A stretch of DNA of 64,000 nucleotides from Peribacillus deserti (GTDB lineage Bacteria > Bacillota > Bacilli > Bacillales > DSM-1321), in contig NZ_JAFBFI010000009.1 in assembly GCF_016909175.1 (NCBI RefSeq), positions 116,873 through 180,872 on the forward strand, given 5' to 3'. Under the pieces are notes generated by a model. The model did no database searches. It saw only the letters and a program-made list of their open reading frames with translations, and had not been told where the DNA came from. Position numbers and translations under genes: made by a program. Below, in pieces: positions 18,360 through 28,940 of this stretch. The stretch's first letter is position 1; every line of letters begins with the position of its first letter.

Positions 18360-18386
18360 TAGTAAACCAAGCAAGTTCTGTGCCAA
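18359..18386 (-). promoter_or_regulatory. Predicted sigma-A promoter of the hydrolase gene
   Basis: On the minus strand: -35 TTGGCA (18386-18381), 16-base spacer, -10 TACTAT (18364-18359). Confidence 0.55.
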
Positions 18387-18540
18387 AAAAGCACAGAGTA
18401 TGTAATAATGCTTAATTACTGTTAATTCCTATATTTTTATATGGGACAGATCCCTTTTTTTCCTCAATTACGGAAACACCAGGCACAACCCTTCCGTTCA
18501 ATTGGAATTTTCCGCATTTCTGTACTATCTGATTATAAAG

Positions 18541-18578
18541 AAAGGACAGTTTTTACATATAAGTAAAACTGCCCTTTG
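18541..18578 (-). terminator. Terminator of bioY
   Basis: Long stem AAAGGGCAGTTTTAC / GTAAAAACTGTCCTTT just behind the bioY stop. Confidence 0.8.
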
Positions 18579-18583
18579 TAGAA

Positions 18584-19174
18584 TTAGGAAGCACGCTTCA
18601 AGTATTTAAATTGTCCTTTTGATAAAACCGTTCTTTCAAGACGATGCCCCATTAAACCGGCACAAACGGCCAGTATGATATCTTTTGGCAGAGGAGCCAT
18701 CATCCATAACCAGGCCACTTTATAGCTAAAAGCAGGAGGAGCAGCAGCCCACAATTTGAAAGCCATGTACATCCAATTCGTCCCGAACAGATAATTGACT
18801 GCCATTCCGATCAGCGATGCTGTTATATACGCGCCTGCACTCTTAAATCTCTCAACTATTTTCCCTGCTATATAAGCTGTAAAAATAAATGAAATGATAA
18901 AGCCGAAGTTTGAACTGAATATAGTTGAAAAGCCTGCTCCAAACTTAGCAAAAACTGGAATTCCTACAAGACCCGCCAATGTATAACCAACCATGGAAAT
19001 GGCTCCAAGACGGCTTCCAAGTATAACTCCAGCTAATATCGCAAAAAAAGTCTGCAGGGTGATCGGAACACTTCCAACCATCATAAATGGAGCAATAGAA
19101 GTTATATTTGCCCCAATAGCCATTAATGTTATAAACATTCCCGCTAATGTCAGATCAATAGGTCTTAGCTTCAT
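18584..19174 (-). CDS. bioY: Biotin transporter substrate-binding component BioY
   Basis: A 196-residue integral membrane protein with about six helices, of the BioY family (S component of ECF-type biotin transporters). The N-terminal RPIDLTLAGMFITLMAIGAN and the PITLQTFFAILAG segment are characteristic. It binds biotin and works with the shared EcfA/EcfT energising module, encoded elsewhere. The ATG follows GAGGAGAG. The upstream region holds a BirA operator over a strong promoter, which confirms the biotin assignment. Confidence 0.92.
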   Translation of the reverse strand: MKLRPIDLTLAGMFITLMAIGANITSIAPFMMVGSVPITLQTFFAILAGVILGSRLGAISMVGYTLAGLVGIPVFAKFGAGFSTIFSSNFGFIISFIFTAYIAGKIVERFKSAGAYITASLIGMAVNYLFGTNWMYMAFKLWAAAPPAFSYKVAWLWMMAPLPKDIILAVCAGLMGHRLERTVLSKGQFKYLKRAS

Positions 19175-19207
19175 TTTCTCTCTCCTCGAGTATTGTTTGA
19201 TAATTTA

Positions 19208-19236
19208 AACATAAATGCGTGGCGAAGTTTTGTCAA
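19208..19236 (-). promoter_or_regulatory. bioY promoter
   Basis: On the minus strand: perfect -35 TTGACA (19236-19231), 17-base spacer, -10 TATGTT (19213-19208). Confidence 0.8.
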
Positions 19237-19260
19237 CTTAAATATAAGTTAGTTAACATT
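19230..19260 (-). promoter_or_regulatory. BirA operator of bioY
   Basis: Read on the minus strand: TGTTAAC, 14 bases, GTTGACA, an inverted repeat of the GTTAAC half-sites used by the biotin repressor/ligase BirA. The downstream half-site overlaps the -35 box, so biotin-bound BirA would block RNA polymerase. Confidence 0.85.
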
Positions 19261-19477
19261 TAATTCTTATCCGGGAGGATAAGGCTTGCCGAGCAAACGA
19301 AAAGCTCTGAGGTCCTTTATGGATAGATGGTATGCATTATACGGACAGGTTTTGTGAAAAAGTATTGATTTTCAACATAAAAAATTCTAGTTCTTTGTGG
19401 AATTTATTATTTTAGCAAGAGACTGGGTATTATGAGAGTTACTCCAACAATTTCTATAAGGTAGACCGTCAATATAT

Positions 19478-19590
19478 GAGGGGTATACACACGTTTACGA
19501 GGAGTAATTGAAATTTTATGGAGGTTAAATGAAATTTGCGAGGGTTAACCAGGATTTTACGAGGGGTAAATCGTACTTTATGGGGATTCT
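19478..19590. repeat. Phased short-core array B (core GAGGGGTAA, period about 21 bp)
   Basis: Variants of GAGGGGTAA start at 19478, 19499, 19520, 19540, 19561 and about 19582 (spacings 21, 21, 20, 21, 21). Most are preceded by TTTAC, TTTAT or TTGC. The remaining bases between cores differ from unit to unit. The layout is like arrays A and C, with a different core. Confidence 0.75.
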
Positions 19591-19640
19591 TCTGTCCCCC
19601 CCAGCCCAGCCAGCTCCTAAGCAAGCATCTACACAATCTA

Positions 19641-19672
19641 AAAAAAGAAAAAACTCCCCTCAAGGAGAGTTT
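19641..19672 (-). terminator. Terminator of the small hypothetical gene
   Basis: On the minus strand: AACTCTCC-TTGA-GGGGAGTT, then a T-run. Confidence 0.8.
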
Positions 19673-19680
19673 CACCCTTA

Positions 19681-19902
19681 TTATTCCAGCATTTTTCCCT
19701 GATGATAATCTGCCATAAATTGATCTACAGTATCTTCAAGATCACCCGCAGCATCCGGCACTTGGACAATCAGTTCGTTGCGTGAGGCAACCGGTGTGAT
19801 CGTATAGTTATCAAAGCGGTTCACCTCAAGCTGAACCTTCAAGTCCTCAGCAAGACTTTCGGCCTGAAAGGAATCTTTCAGCAAATATCTGTGGTTTTTC
19901 AT
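19681..19902 (-). CDS. Small conserved-looking hypothetical protein
   Basis: A 73-residue soluble protein without a motif I recognise. Composition is balanced and protein-like (MKNHRYLLKDSFQAES..., ending in DYHQGKMLE), with two predicted helices around a beta-rich middle. The ATG has a GGAGG site (AGTAGGAGGCCC) close upstream and its own terminator follows the stop. It lies directly downstream of leuS on the same strand but beyond the leuS terminator. No function is proposed. Confidence 0.7.
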   Translation of the reverse strand: MKNHRYLLKDSFQAESLAEDLKVQLEVNRFDNYTITPVASRNELIVQVPDAAGDLEDTVDQFMADYHQGKMLE

Positions 19903-19983
19903 TACTGGGCCTCCTACCTATTAATAAAAATTAGTTTTCCCTTGAATGATAGATCTAGTCCATTTTTTCCTTTTTTTGTATAT

Positions 19984-20018
19984 AAAAAACAGCATCAGGG
20001 AATTTCCTGATGCTGTTT
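19984..20018 (-). terminator. Terminator of leuS
   Basis: On the minus strand: ACAGCATCAGG-AAATTC-CCTGATGCTGT, then six T. Confidence 0.88.
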
Positions 20019-20029
20019 GGCTATTAATA

Positions 20030-22444
<2,415 letters not shown>

Positions 22445-22477
22445 TGCTTTTTCCTCCTAAAAACTTCTAATAAACTC

Positions 22478-22716
22478 AAAAAATCCTCTCGCCCCTCCAT
22501 AAAAGAGGGACGAGAGGATTTGTTATATCTCCCGCGGTACCACCCAAATTAGTGCAATGATGCATTGCACCCGCTCGAAATCCTTAACGCGGATTATGCG
22601 ACAGACACTAATTTCTTCATGCCTGTAACTCAAAGGCGAGTTCACAATCAATCTCGGTTGACTTGCACCAGCCGTCAACTCTCTAAGGCGAGTTCTAATT
22701 GCTACTACTCCTTATC
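22478..22716 (-). promoter_or_regulatory. T-box riboswitch of leuS
   Basis: The conserved 14-base T-box GGTGGTACCGCGGG lies at 22544-22531. The terminator hairpin AATCCTCTCGTCCCTC / GAGGGGCGAGAGGATT plus T-run is at 22478-22522. The leader begins with the usual AAGGAGTAGTA (about 22712). Stem I contains GGCTGGTGCAAGTC and, on its 3' side, GTGAACTCGCC, so CTC (Leu) is the likely specifier codon. Uncharged tRNA-Leu should favour the antiterminator. An 11-base segment GAACTCGCCTT also occurs on the 5' side of stem I. Confidence 0.95.
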
Positions 22717-22745
22717 AAAGCTTTTTTAATATGATAGTTATTCAT

Positions 22746-22774
22746 ATTTTAGTAAATAATGAATTAAAATGCAA
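22746..22774 (-). promoter_or_regulatory. leuS promoter
   Basis: On the minus strand: -35 TTGCAT (22774-22769), 17-base spacer, -10 TAAAAT (22751-22746), about 30 bases before the T-box leader. Confidence 0.65.
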
Positions 22775-22849
22775 GCTGACTTTTCACTCATGTTACCCTG
22801 GTTTAGTCATTTATATTCACAAAATTGGAAATAGTTCTCTTTCTTAGGC

Positions 22850-24052
22850 TTAGCCAGCTTTTACAGGAGTCAGGTCTGCTTCCTCATTTGTCCTAAGGTT
22901 TCTGTCGTAGAAGGCAGTTGTCATTATAGCGATGATAAATAATATAATCAGCACGATGAACATCATGCTCATTCCATAAAAATCGACAAGGATTCCTCCA
23001 ATGGTCGGCCCAAGCATCCGCCCGCCGGTAGCTGTACTGTTCACAACGCCTTGATAAAACCCTTCTCTTCCTTTTGGGGCCAGATTATCAGCGAGTGCTG
23101 GAACCGCTGGCCAGACAAACATTTCTCCGATCGTAAGAACCATCATAGCTGTTAAAAACCCTGAAAAACCATTTGCATAGGAAGCCATAACAAAAGCTCC
23201 AATAAAAATGAAAATTCCTAATATAATCTGCGATTTTACTTTTTTTAAAAAGTTATTTACAAAAAGATTAACAGCAGGCTGTGCAAAAACAATCAACGCT
23301 CCGTTAATAGTCCATAAAATACTGTATTGTTTCAAACTGATTCCAATTTCTTGAGTATAGGAGGCTATCGTTGACTGCCACTGCACATATCCGATCCAGC
23401 ATAGAAGATATCCAAAGCAAAGCATTAGAAGAGCACTCATCTTAGAAAAATCCTTGACTGGAGGCTGTTCTGATAGGATTCCAGCCGCTGCAGATGGACC
23501 ATCGGCATGCTGAATGCCCTTGAAACCAAACAGAACAATACATAAAAACAAAATATACATAAGCGTATTAGCAAGAAAAATGTAGTCAAAGGAATACGAG
23601 GCAACAAGGCCGCCCATGGCTGAACCAGCTGCTACCCCTACGTTTTGGGCAATATAGATAGCATTAAATGCTTTTCTGCCTCCTTCCTTCCACACAGATC
23701 CTGCCATGGCATAAAAAGAAGGAAATACGATTCCTGTTCCAAAACCGATAATAATTAAAAAAACGACATAATAAATCCAGGTATGATTTAGAGTCAGTCC
23801 AATTAAAGCAGATAGTGAAATAGAAATCCCAATAAGAATCGTTTTGTAGCCGCCAATTTTATCAAACAGACTTCCGCCCATTAAATTTCCTATTACAGAT
23901 GCAAACGCATTTGCCATTAACACGAATCCTGCTACGGAGAGAGATTTCCCAAGATGGTCGTGTATGTAGATCGCGTTCAATGGCCAAAGAAAAGAATTTC
24001 CGGTTACATTTATAACCATTCCAATTATGAGCAGCCAAAGGTTTCGAGGCAA
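22850..24052 (-). CDS. MFS efflux transporter (YttB-like)
   Basis: A 400-residue major facilitator with about twelve helices. The loop 2-3 motif A is recognisable as GGSLFDKIGGYKT (about residues 59-71). General layout is that of DHA1-type drug efflux proteins; the substrate is unknown. The start is TTG at 24052 with AAGGGGGAG upstream. It lies directly upstream of leuS on the same strand, but the leuS promoter and T-box separate the two. In B. subtilis YttB occupies a similar position. Confidence 0.82.
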   Translation of the reverse strand: MPRNLWLLIIGMVINVTGNSFLWPLNAIYIHDHLGKSLSVAGFVLMANAFASVIGNLMGGSLFDKIGGYKTILIGISISLSALIGLTLNHTWIYYVVFLIIIGFGTGIVFPSFYAMAGSVWKEGGRKAFNAIYIAQNVGVAAGSAMGGLVASYSFDYIFLANTLMYILFLCIVLFGFKGIQHADGPSAAAGILSEQPPVKDFSKMSALLMLCFGYLLCWIGYVQWQSTIASYTQEIGISLKQYSILWTINGALIVFAQPAVNLFVNNFLKKVKSQIILGIFIFIGAFVMASYANGFSGFLTAMMVLTIGEMFVWPAVPALADNLAPKGREGFYQGVVNSTATGGRMLGPTIGGILVDFYGMSMMFIVLIILFIIAIMTTAFYDRNLRTNEEADLTPVKAG

Positions 24053-24236
24053 ATTTGACTCCCCCTTTTGTATTAAAATGTTTCGAACACCAAAACAATT
24101 TTAATGATTTTACTTTAGGATTGCAATGGTTATTTTTCCTCTATCGCAGGTATGACACATTCACAGAAAATTCGAGTTTCATTCCTGCAGACCGTTATGA
24201 TTTCACCTTAAATAACTGCTGCGAAAAGCGTGTCAT

Positions 24237-24276
24237 AAAAAAACCATTACCCGGTATATCAGGGTAATGGTTTTTC
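24237..24276 (-). terminator. Terminator of the DUF2524 gene
   Basis: Stem AACCATTACCC / GGGTAATGGTT followed on the minus strand by a T-run. Confidence 0.8.
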
Positions 24277-24304
24277 AGGCCCGCACTATAGAGTCTCAAT
24301 TATT

Positions 24305-24568
24305 TTAGTGATCAAGAAGAATCATGTCATTTTGGATGTCCTGCAGACGCATTCTCATTCTATCGAGCTGATACCTTTGCTGCTGATCTGCACTGCGCTT
24401 TAACCGCTCGAGTTCGTTCACAGTCATTTCAACCCTCGCTTGAGCATGAATGTAAACATCATCATTATAATGCTCCTGCAAAGATCCGTCCTGAAACTGT
24501 TCGTTTGCCAAACTCAGTGTTTCTTCACATTGCTTTAAAAAGTTATCCACAGATTCATGAGTTGCCAT
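24305..24568 (-). CDS. ytzC: DUF2524 family protein (YtzC)
   Basis: An 87-residue mostly helical cytoplasmic protein, Gln/Glu/Arg-rich, matching the small Bacillus-specific YtzC family (DUF2524). Two long amphipathic helices (about 3-30 and 40-82) suggest a helical hairpin or coiled coil. Function unknown. The ATG follows GGAGGG. It is divergent from ytqA, which is its usual neighbour. Confidence 0.8.
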   Translation of the reverse strand: MATHESVDNFLKQCEETLSLANEQFQDGSLQEHYNDDVYIHAQARVEMTVNELERLKRSADQQQRYQLDRMRMRLQDIQNDMILLDH

Positions 24569-24638
24569 TTTAGGACCCTCCTTCGACTCTGATGAAACTT
24601 CTTCATCTCTTTTAGTGTACCTGCCCAGCCTGCGATTA

Positions 24639-24674
24639 TCAGGGAAATAATCTGGGAAATAGGGACAGTCCCCC
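24639..24674. repeat. GGGACAGTCCC-type dispersed repeat, copy 1
   Basis: AGGGAAATAA-T-CTGGGAAAT-A-GGGACAGTCCCC lies between DUF2524 and ytqA. It is the same as the copy at 28931-28963 at all but two positions over about 33 bases. The end is a palindrome, GGGACAGTCCC. Confidence 0.75.
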
Positions 24675-24777
24675 GAGAGAAGAGCTTTATGGTAAAATAG
24701 CTTTTATGTATGCGAAGATTTGGATATCAGCCTGAATTTATATAAATGGAGTTTAGATAGAAGGAGGAATGTGAGAA

Positions 24778-25749
24778 GTGGGTGCTGATCATGCTTTTTT
24801 ATATGCAGCGGATGATAAAAGGTATCACACATGGAATTATCATCTCCGCAATGAGTTTGGCCATAAGGTGTTTAAGATTGCTTTAGATGGCGGCTTTGAC
24901 TGCCCAAACCGTGATGGGACTGTTGCACATGGCGGCTGTACGTTTTGCAGCGCGGCAGGCTCTGGTGATTTTGCAGGCGATCGTGCAGACAGCCTTGAGA
25001 AGCAATTCCATGACATCAAGGATAAAATGCACACAAAATGGAAAGATGGAAAGTATATGGCCTATTTTCAGGCTTATACAAATACACATGCTCCTGTCGA
25101 AGTGCTCAGAAAAAAATTCGAAAGCGTACTGAAGCAGGAAGGAGTGGTTGGTTTGTCTATCGCCACCAGACCCGATTGTCTTCCTGATGATGTAATTGAC
25201 TATCTTGCAGAGTTGAATCAGCGCACGTATTTATGGGTTGAGCTTGGCTTGCAGACGGTTCATGAACGAACAGCCCTTCTGATTAATCGGGCACATGATT
25301 ACGAATGCTATAAAGAAGGTGTAGAAAAGCTTAGAAAACACGGTATTCGCATCTGTACTCATATTATTAACGGGCTTCCGCTTGAAAGCCAGGAAATGAT
25401 GATGGAAACGGCCCGGGAAGTTTCGAAGCTGGATGTTCAAGGAATAAAAATCCATTTGCTTCATCTTTTAAAAGGAACTCCGATGGTGAAGCAGTACGAA
25501 AAAGGCATGCTGAAGTTTCTCTCATTTGATGACTATATTCAATTAGTCTGCGATCAGCTTGAAATTTTGCCGCCTCACATGATTGTTCACCGGATAACGG
25601 GGGACGGCCCTATTGATTTAATGATTGGTCCTATGTGGAGTGTGAATAAATGGCAGGTTTTAAACTCTATAGATGCCGAATTAAAAAGAAGAAACAGCTG
25701 GCAGGGAAAATACTACAATCATTCTGCGCGAGGCATATATGAAACTTGA
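24778..25749 (+). CDS. ytqA: Radical SAM protein YtqA (MnmL-type, TIGR01212 family)
   Basis: A 323-residue radical SAM enzyme. The cluster cysteines are C42, C54 and C57 (CPNRDG...CTFC), a family-specific version of CxxxCxxC with a longer first gap. From recent work on B. subtilis I recall that YtqA (named MnmL) takes part in turning the cmnm5 side chain of tRNA wobble uridine into nm5. The start is GTG at 24778 with AAGGAGG 10 bases upstream. The gene overlaps ytqB by 11 bases, so the two are coupled. Confidence 0.87.
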   Translation: MGADHAFLYAADDKRYHTWNYHLRNEFGHKVFKIALDGGFDCPNRDGTVAHGGCTFCSAAGSGDFAGDRADSLEKQFHDIKDKMHTKWKDGKYMAYFQAYTNTHAPVEVLRKKFESVLKQEGVVGLSIATRPDCLPDDVIDYLAELNQRTYLWVELGLQTVHERTALLINRAHDYECYKEGVEKLRKHGIRICTHIINGLPLESQEMMMETAREVSKLDVQGIKIHLLHLLKGTPMVKQYEKGMLKFLSFDDYIQLVCDQLEILPPHMIVHRITGDGPIDLMIGPMWSVNKWQVLNSIDAELKRRNSWQGKYYNHSARGIYET

Positions 25750-26311
25750 AAGAATACTGCCATTTGCCCGCAGGCTTCTACAATCCGCCGTCTCAGAAGG
25801 AGATATAGCGGTGGACGCTACATTAGGAAACGGCCACGATACAGTGTTCCTTGCTTCTCTCTCTGGAGAAAGCGGACATGTGTATGGCTTTGATATTCAG
25901 GAAGCAGCCGTAGATCATTCGAAACAAAGAATAGAAGCGAATAACCTTTCAAAGCAGGTTACCCTTTTTTTAAAAGGGCATCAGTATATACAAACAAGCA
26001 TCCCTGAACTTCATGCAGGCAAGATAAAAGGCGCCATATTTAACCTTGGTTATCTGCCGGGAGGAAACAAAAGCGTTGTAACTAAAGCGGAAACCACTAT
26101 CCAGGCTGTTCAGCAGCTTCTTGAATGGATGGCCCCAGAGGGTATCATTGTGCTTGTCATCTACCAAGGCCATCCCGAAGGAAAACTGGAAAGAGATTCT
26201 CTTCTTTCTTTTATATCCTCCATTCCTCAGGATATGGCTCATGTTCTCCAATATGCATTTATAAACCAGGTGAACGATCCGCCATTTATCATAGCTATTG
26301 AAAAGAGATAG
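25739..26311 (+). CDS. mnmM: tRNA mnm5(s2)U methyltransferase MnmM (YtqB)
   Basis: A 190-residue class I SAM-dependent methyltransferase. Motif I is DATLGNGHDT (26-35), and FNLGYLPGG (101-109) is the catalytic motif of this family. B. subtilis YtqB was identified as MnmM, which methylates nm5(s2)U to mnm5(s2)U at the wobble position of tRNAs for Gln, Lys and Glu. The overlap with ytqA, whose product supplies the preceding step, supports this. The ATG lies inside the end of ytqA. Confidence 0.9.
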   Translation: MKLERILPFARRLLQSAVSEGDIAVDATLGNGHDTVFLASLSGESGHVYGFDIQEAAVDHSKQRIEANNLSKQVTLFLKGHQYIQTSIPELHAGKIKGAIFNLGYLPGGNKSVVTKAETTIQAVQQLLEWMAPEGIIVLVIYQGHPEGKLERDSLLSFISSIPQDMAHVLQYAFINQVNDPPFIIAIEKR

Positions 26312-26319
26312 ACAAATAA

Positions 26320-26355
26320 ACAGGGTGATCCGGAAGTATGGATCACCCTGTATTA
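26320..26355. terminator. Bidirectional terminator between mnmM and ytpB
   Basis: Stem ACAGGGTGATCC / GGATCACCCTGT, with T/A-rich flanks on both sides, between convergent genes. Confidence 0.75.
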
Positions 26356-26385
26356 GTTATAATAGCTGGGGCTTGTACAAAATGA

Positions 26386-27462
26386 TTATGCCTTCAACGG
26401 ACTAATTTTTTGAATTCCGCGATACATACGACCGTTTAAATAAAAAAATAACGTAATGCCGCCGCCCAGCTTTCTTACCTTTTTTGCCAGCCGGGCCAGA
26501 TGCTTCTGGCTGCGTACTTTTTCATCCGATAAATAAATGCCAAGCAATCCGCGATGAATTAATTTATGAAATTGCTTATGCGGCAGTTTTTCGGAGTAAT
26601 GCTCAGCCTGCCTTACAAAATGCTCAAGCCTAGCCATCATTTCTTGTTCATTTTGATAATAAAAACAAAAATTTAAATCTCCCCCAGCTCGGTCTTCCTC
26701 TTGATCTATCAAGTAATCCAATAGGATATGCAGTCCTTGGATATAAGGAAAATATCCTTCACAAATCATATCACCGTGCACCTTTTCAAAATCATCTCTA
26801 AAAGCATAAGAAGTTAAACAAAATATTCCGAGGGTAGAGCCGGAACATGCTGAAAATTCATACCAGCTCATTTCAGGAAGAGAATCCTTGTAGGTATTAT
26901 GCCAGTTCTGCAGGCGGCTCACTCTTTTATCAGGATGCACATGCTTATGCACCTGCAAGTCACAATAAAAAGTGCACAGCTGAATTAAGTGGTTTTGTAT
27001 TTTATCGTAATGATTCATTTTTGCGAGTACATTCTGGCATGTGAGAACCAGATCACGCAAATAATGTTGATCATCCTGCCCTGACCTATATCTATAGTAA
27101 TTCACTGGTTTTGCACCTACAGTTAAAGCATGTAACATGGATTCGTGCAAAGCGCTGAAATCATCCGGATCGAGCGAGACGCTTCTGTCGCATAAGTTAT
27201 CCAAATAATCGCTGATCGTCTGGTATGCGACAATAAATTTCACAGCTTCTTCAGCAGAATCTTCAGCCGCAAGGGCAAGAATTCCTCCGCCCTCACAATG
27301 AAATGCTTTTGATTCTATGCTGTCGCCGGCCTGTTTTCGGAGTTCGGAATCAGGTATTTCTCCCGCCCTTTTTTTCCAGTAGGCAAGCTCTTTATGGACG
27401 AGCGGAAGAATATTTAAATAAGTTTTTGACATGAGTGTAAGTGGAGTTTCCGGTATGGCCAT
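26386..27462 (-). CDS. ytpB: Tetraprenyl-beta-curcumene synthase YtpB
   Basis: A 358-residue member of the DUF2600 family. B. subtilis YtpB is a large-terpene (C35) cyclase that makes tetraprenyl-beta-curcumene, later cyclised to sesquarterpenes. It is mostly helical. The acidic motifs likely to bind magnesium-diphosphate are DYLDN (about 83-87) and DYLIDQEEDRAGGD in the second half. It is 12 bases downstream of ytpA, in the usual ytpAB operon. Confidence 0.9.
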   Translation of the reverse strand: MAIPETPLTLMSKTYLNILPLVHKELAYWKKRAGEIPDSELRKQAGDSIESKAFHCEGGGILALAAEDSAEEAVKFIVAYQTISDYLDNLCDRSVSLDPDDFSALHESMLHALTVGAKPVNYYRYRSGQDDQHYLRDLVLTCQNVLAKMNHYDKIQNHLIQLCTFYCDLQVHKHVHPDKRVSRLQNWHNTYKDSLPEMSWYEFSACSGSTLGIFCLTSYAFRDDFEKVHGDMICEGYFPYIQGLHILLDYLIDQEEDRAGGDLNFCFYYQNEQEMMARLEHFVRQAEHYSEKLPHKQFHKLIHRGLLGIYLSDEKVRSQKHLARLAKKVRKLGGGITLFFYLNGRMYRGIQKISPLKA

Positions 27463-27474
27463 GAAGCTTTCCCC

Positions 27475-28278
27475 CTAGTAAATATATCCTAATAGCCTCA
27501 GCCTGTTTTCGACAAATCCCCTGGCATACTCGAAGACATCTTCTCTTTCAGGTTCATTAAAAATTTCATGAAAAAGACCTGGCCACTCTTTGTACTGCTT
27601 TTCACTTGAAAGAATGTAATTAAACCATTCTTTTACAGCCTTCTTGTCTACAATTCTGTCGTCGCCTCCCTGCATGAGCAGAATCGGAATGTCCTGCAGG
27701 TCAGGAATCTCTTCGAAGGCCTCCTTCATGGCTCCAATCAGCTCGCGGTACCAGCGTACAGAAACCTTAGTCACATATAAGGAGTCATTAACATCTACTT
27801 CTAGCACTTCATCATTTCTAGTAGCCATTTGTACCGTCAAACCCGGATCCATTCTCAAAGTGGGAATGACTGCATTAAGAACAACTGAACATGCACTTAG
27901 AGCCTTGGATGGATAGTGAACAAGCCCAAGGCATGGGGAAGATAAAATAATTCCTGCCAGATTCAATCTTTCCTGCTGAAGAAGCCGGATGACAGCAAGA
28001 CCTCCCATGCTGTGCCCAAGCAGAAAGACTGGCATTTCATACTCATATGCAGCCCGCACCCATTCCTTTATCGTATTTATGTACTCCTCAAAGGAATCAA
28101 TATGTCCACGCCTGGAACGTGTGGTCATCCCCTGCCCGGGCAGATCACCCATGACTACATGGAAGCCAGCCGCACGCCACATTTCAATTAACCATCTATA
28201 GCGGCCATGATGCTCCAGTGCTCCGTGAACCATAACTATAACTCCTCTTGCTGTGTTAGCCGCTTCCCATTTATGCAT
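27475..28278 (-). CDS. ytpA: Phospholipase / lysophospholipase YtpA
   Basis: A 267-residue alpha/beta-hydrolase of the monoglyceride lipase type. The nucleophile elbow is GHSMGG with S90, the acid is in GGDDRIVD and the histidine in LFHEIFNEPE. B. subtilis YtpA releases lysophospholipid (the antibiotic bacilysocin). It is first of two genes with ytpB. The start ATG follows a GGGGGG stretch. A possible promoter ends in TATACA about 20 bases upstream of the ribosome binding site. Confidence 0.88.
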   Translation of the reverse strand: MHKWEAANTARGVIVMVHGALEHHGRYRWLIEMWRAAGFHVVMGDLPGQGMTTRSRRGHIDSFEEYINTIKEWVRAAYEYEMPVFLLGHSMGGLAVIRLLQQERLNLAGIILSSPCLGLVHYPSKALSACSVVLNAVIPTLRMDPGLTVQMATRNDEVLEVDVNDSLYVTKVSVRWYRELIGAMKEAFEEIPDLQDIPILLMQGGDDRIVDKKAVKEWFNYILSSEKQYKEWPGLFHEIFNEPEREDVFEYARGFVENRLRLLGYIY

Positions 28279-28421
28279 TTCTATTCCCCCCTGTATAATG
28301 CCAGGATTTAATTTTATAAAAACATGTTGATTTGGTATTTTACAGCTTAATATCTAACAGGTAAACTTATAAAATAATCTTACTCTTATAATACCCAATT
28401 TCAGAGAAAGGTGTGTCTCCT

Positions 28422-28940
28422 GTGATTATTTATCCGTATAAAGATAAACAGCCAAAAATAGAGCCAGATGTGTATGTTGCTGAAAATGCCGTAATCACTG
28501 GTGATGTAACGATTGGGAGCCAGTCCAGCGTCTGGTTTAATTCTGTGATCCGGGGTGATGTGGCTCCAACCTATATCGGATCAAAAGTAAATATTCAGGA
28601 TAACAGCGTCCTTCATCAAAGCCCGAATACCCCGCTTATCCTGGAAGACGAAGTGACCATTGGCCACCAGGTTATTCTGCACAGCTGTAAAATTGAAAGA
28701 GGCGCCCTGATCGGCATGGGCTCAATCGTACTGGATGGTGCCGTAATTGGCAGCGGTGCATTTATTGGTGCAGGCAGCCTTGTGCCTCAAGGAAAAATAA
28801 TTCCGCCTAATACACTCGCTTTTGGCAGGCCGGCAAAAGTCATCCGCGAACTGAATGATGAAGATATCCGGGATATGAAACGAATCAGCCGCGAATATGC
28901 AGAAAAAGGCCATTACTACAAAAACCTGCAAGGGAAATAA
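28422..28940 (+). CDS. ytoA: Gamma-carbonic anhydrase-like left-handed beta-helix protein YtoA
   Basis: A 172-residue hexapeptide-repeat protein of the gamma-CA family. The metal-binding histidines are in QDNSVLHQ and GHQVILH, as in Cam/YrdA. Carbonic anhydrase activity is not proven for YtoA-type proteins. I choose GTG at 28422, with AAAGGTG 8 bases upstream; an in-frame GTG at 28413 would add three residues and overlaps that site. The last codons and the stop lie inside a dispersed repeat (see 28931-28963). Confidence 0.88.
   Translation: MIIYPYKDKQPKIEPDVYVAENAVITGDVTIGSQSSVWFNSVIRGDVAPTYIGSKVNIQDNSVLHQSPNTPLILEDEVTIGHQVILHSCKIERGALIGMGSIVLDGAVIGSGAFIGAGSLVPQGKIIPPNTLAFGRPAKVIRELNDEDIRDMKRISREYAEKGHYYKNLQGK

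Larger units (their letters stand above)
19261..19680. other. Intergenic region with phased repeat array B
   Basis: 420 bp between the BirA-controlled bioY promoter and the small hypothetical gene. It contains the array at 19478-19590, a terminator at 19641-19672 and a small hairpin CTTATCC-GGGA-GGATAAG at about 19266-19283. No gene is supported. Confidence 0.55.

Noticed and set aside
24540..24555. TTATCCACA, a perfect DnaA box
   Set aside because: A single copy inside the DUF2524 coding sequence, with no cluster of boxes, AT-rich unwinding element or dnaA/dnaN genes.
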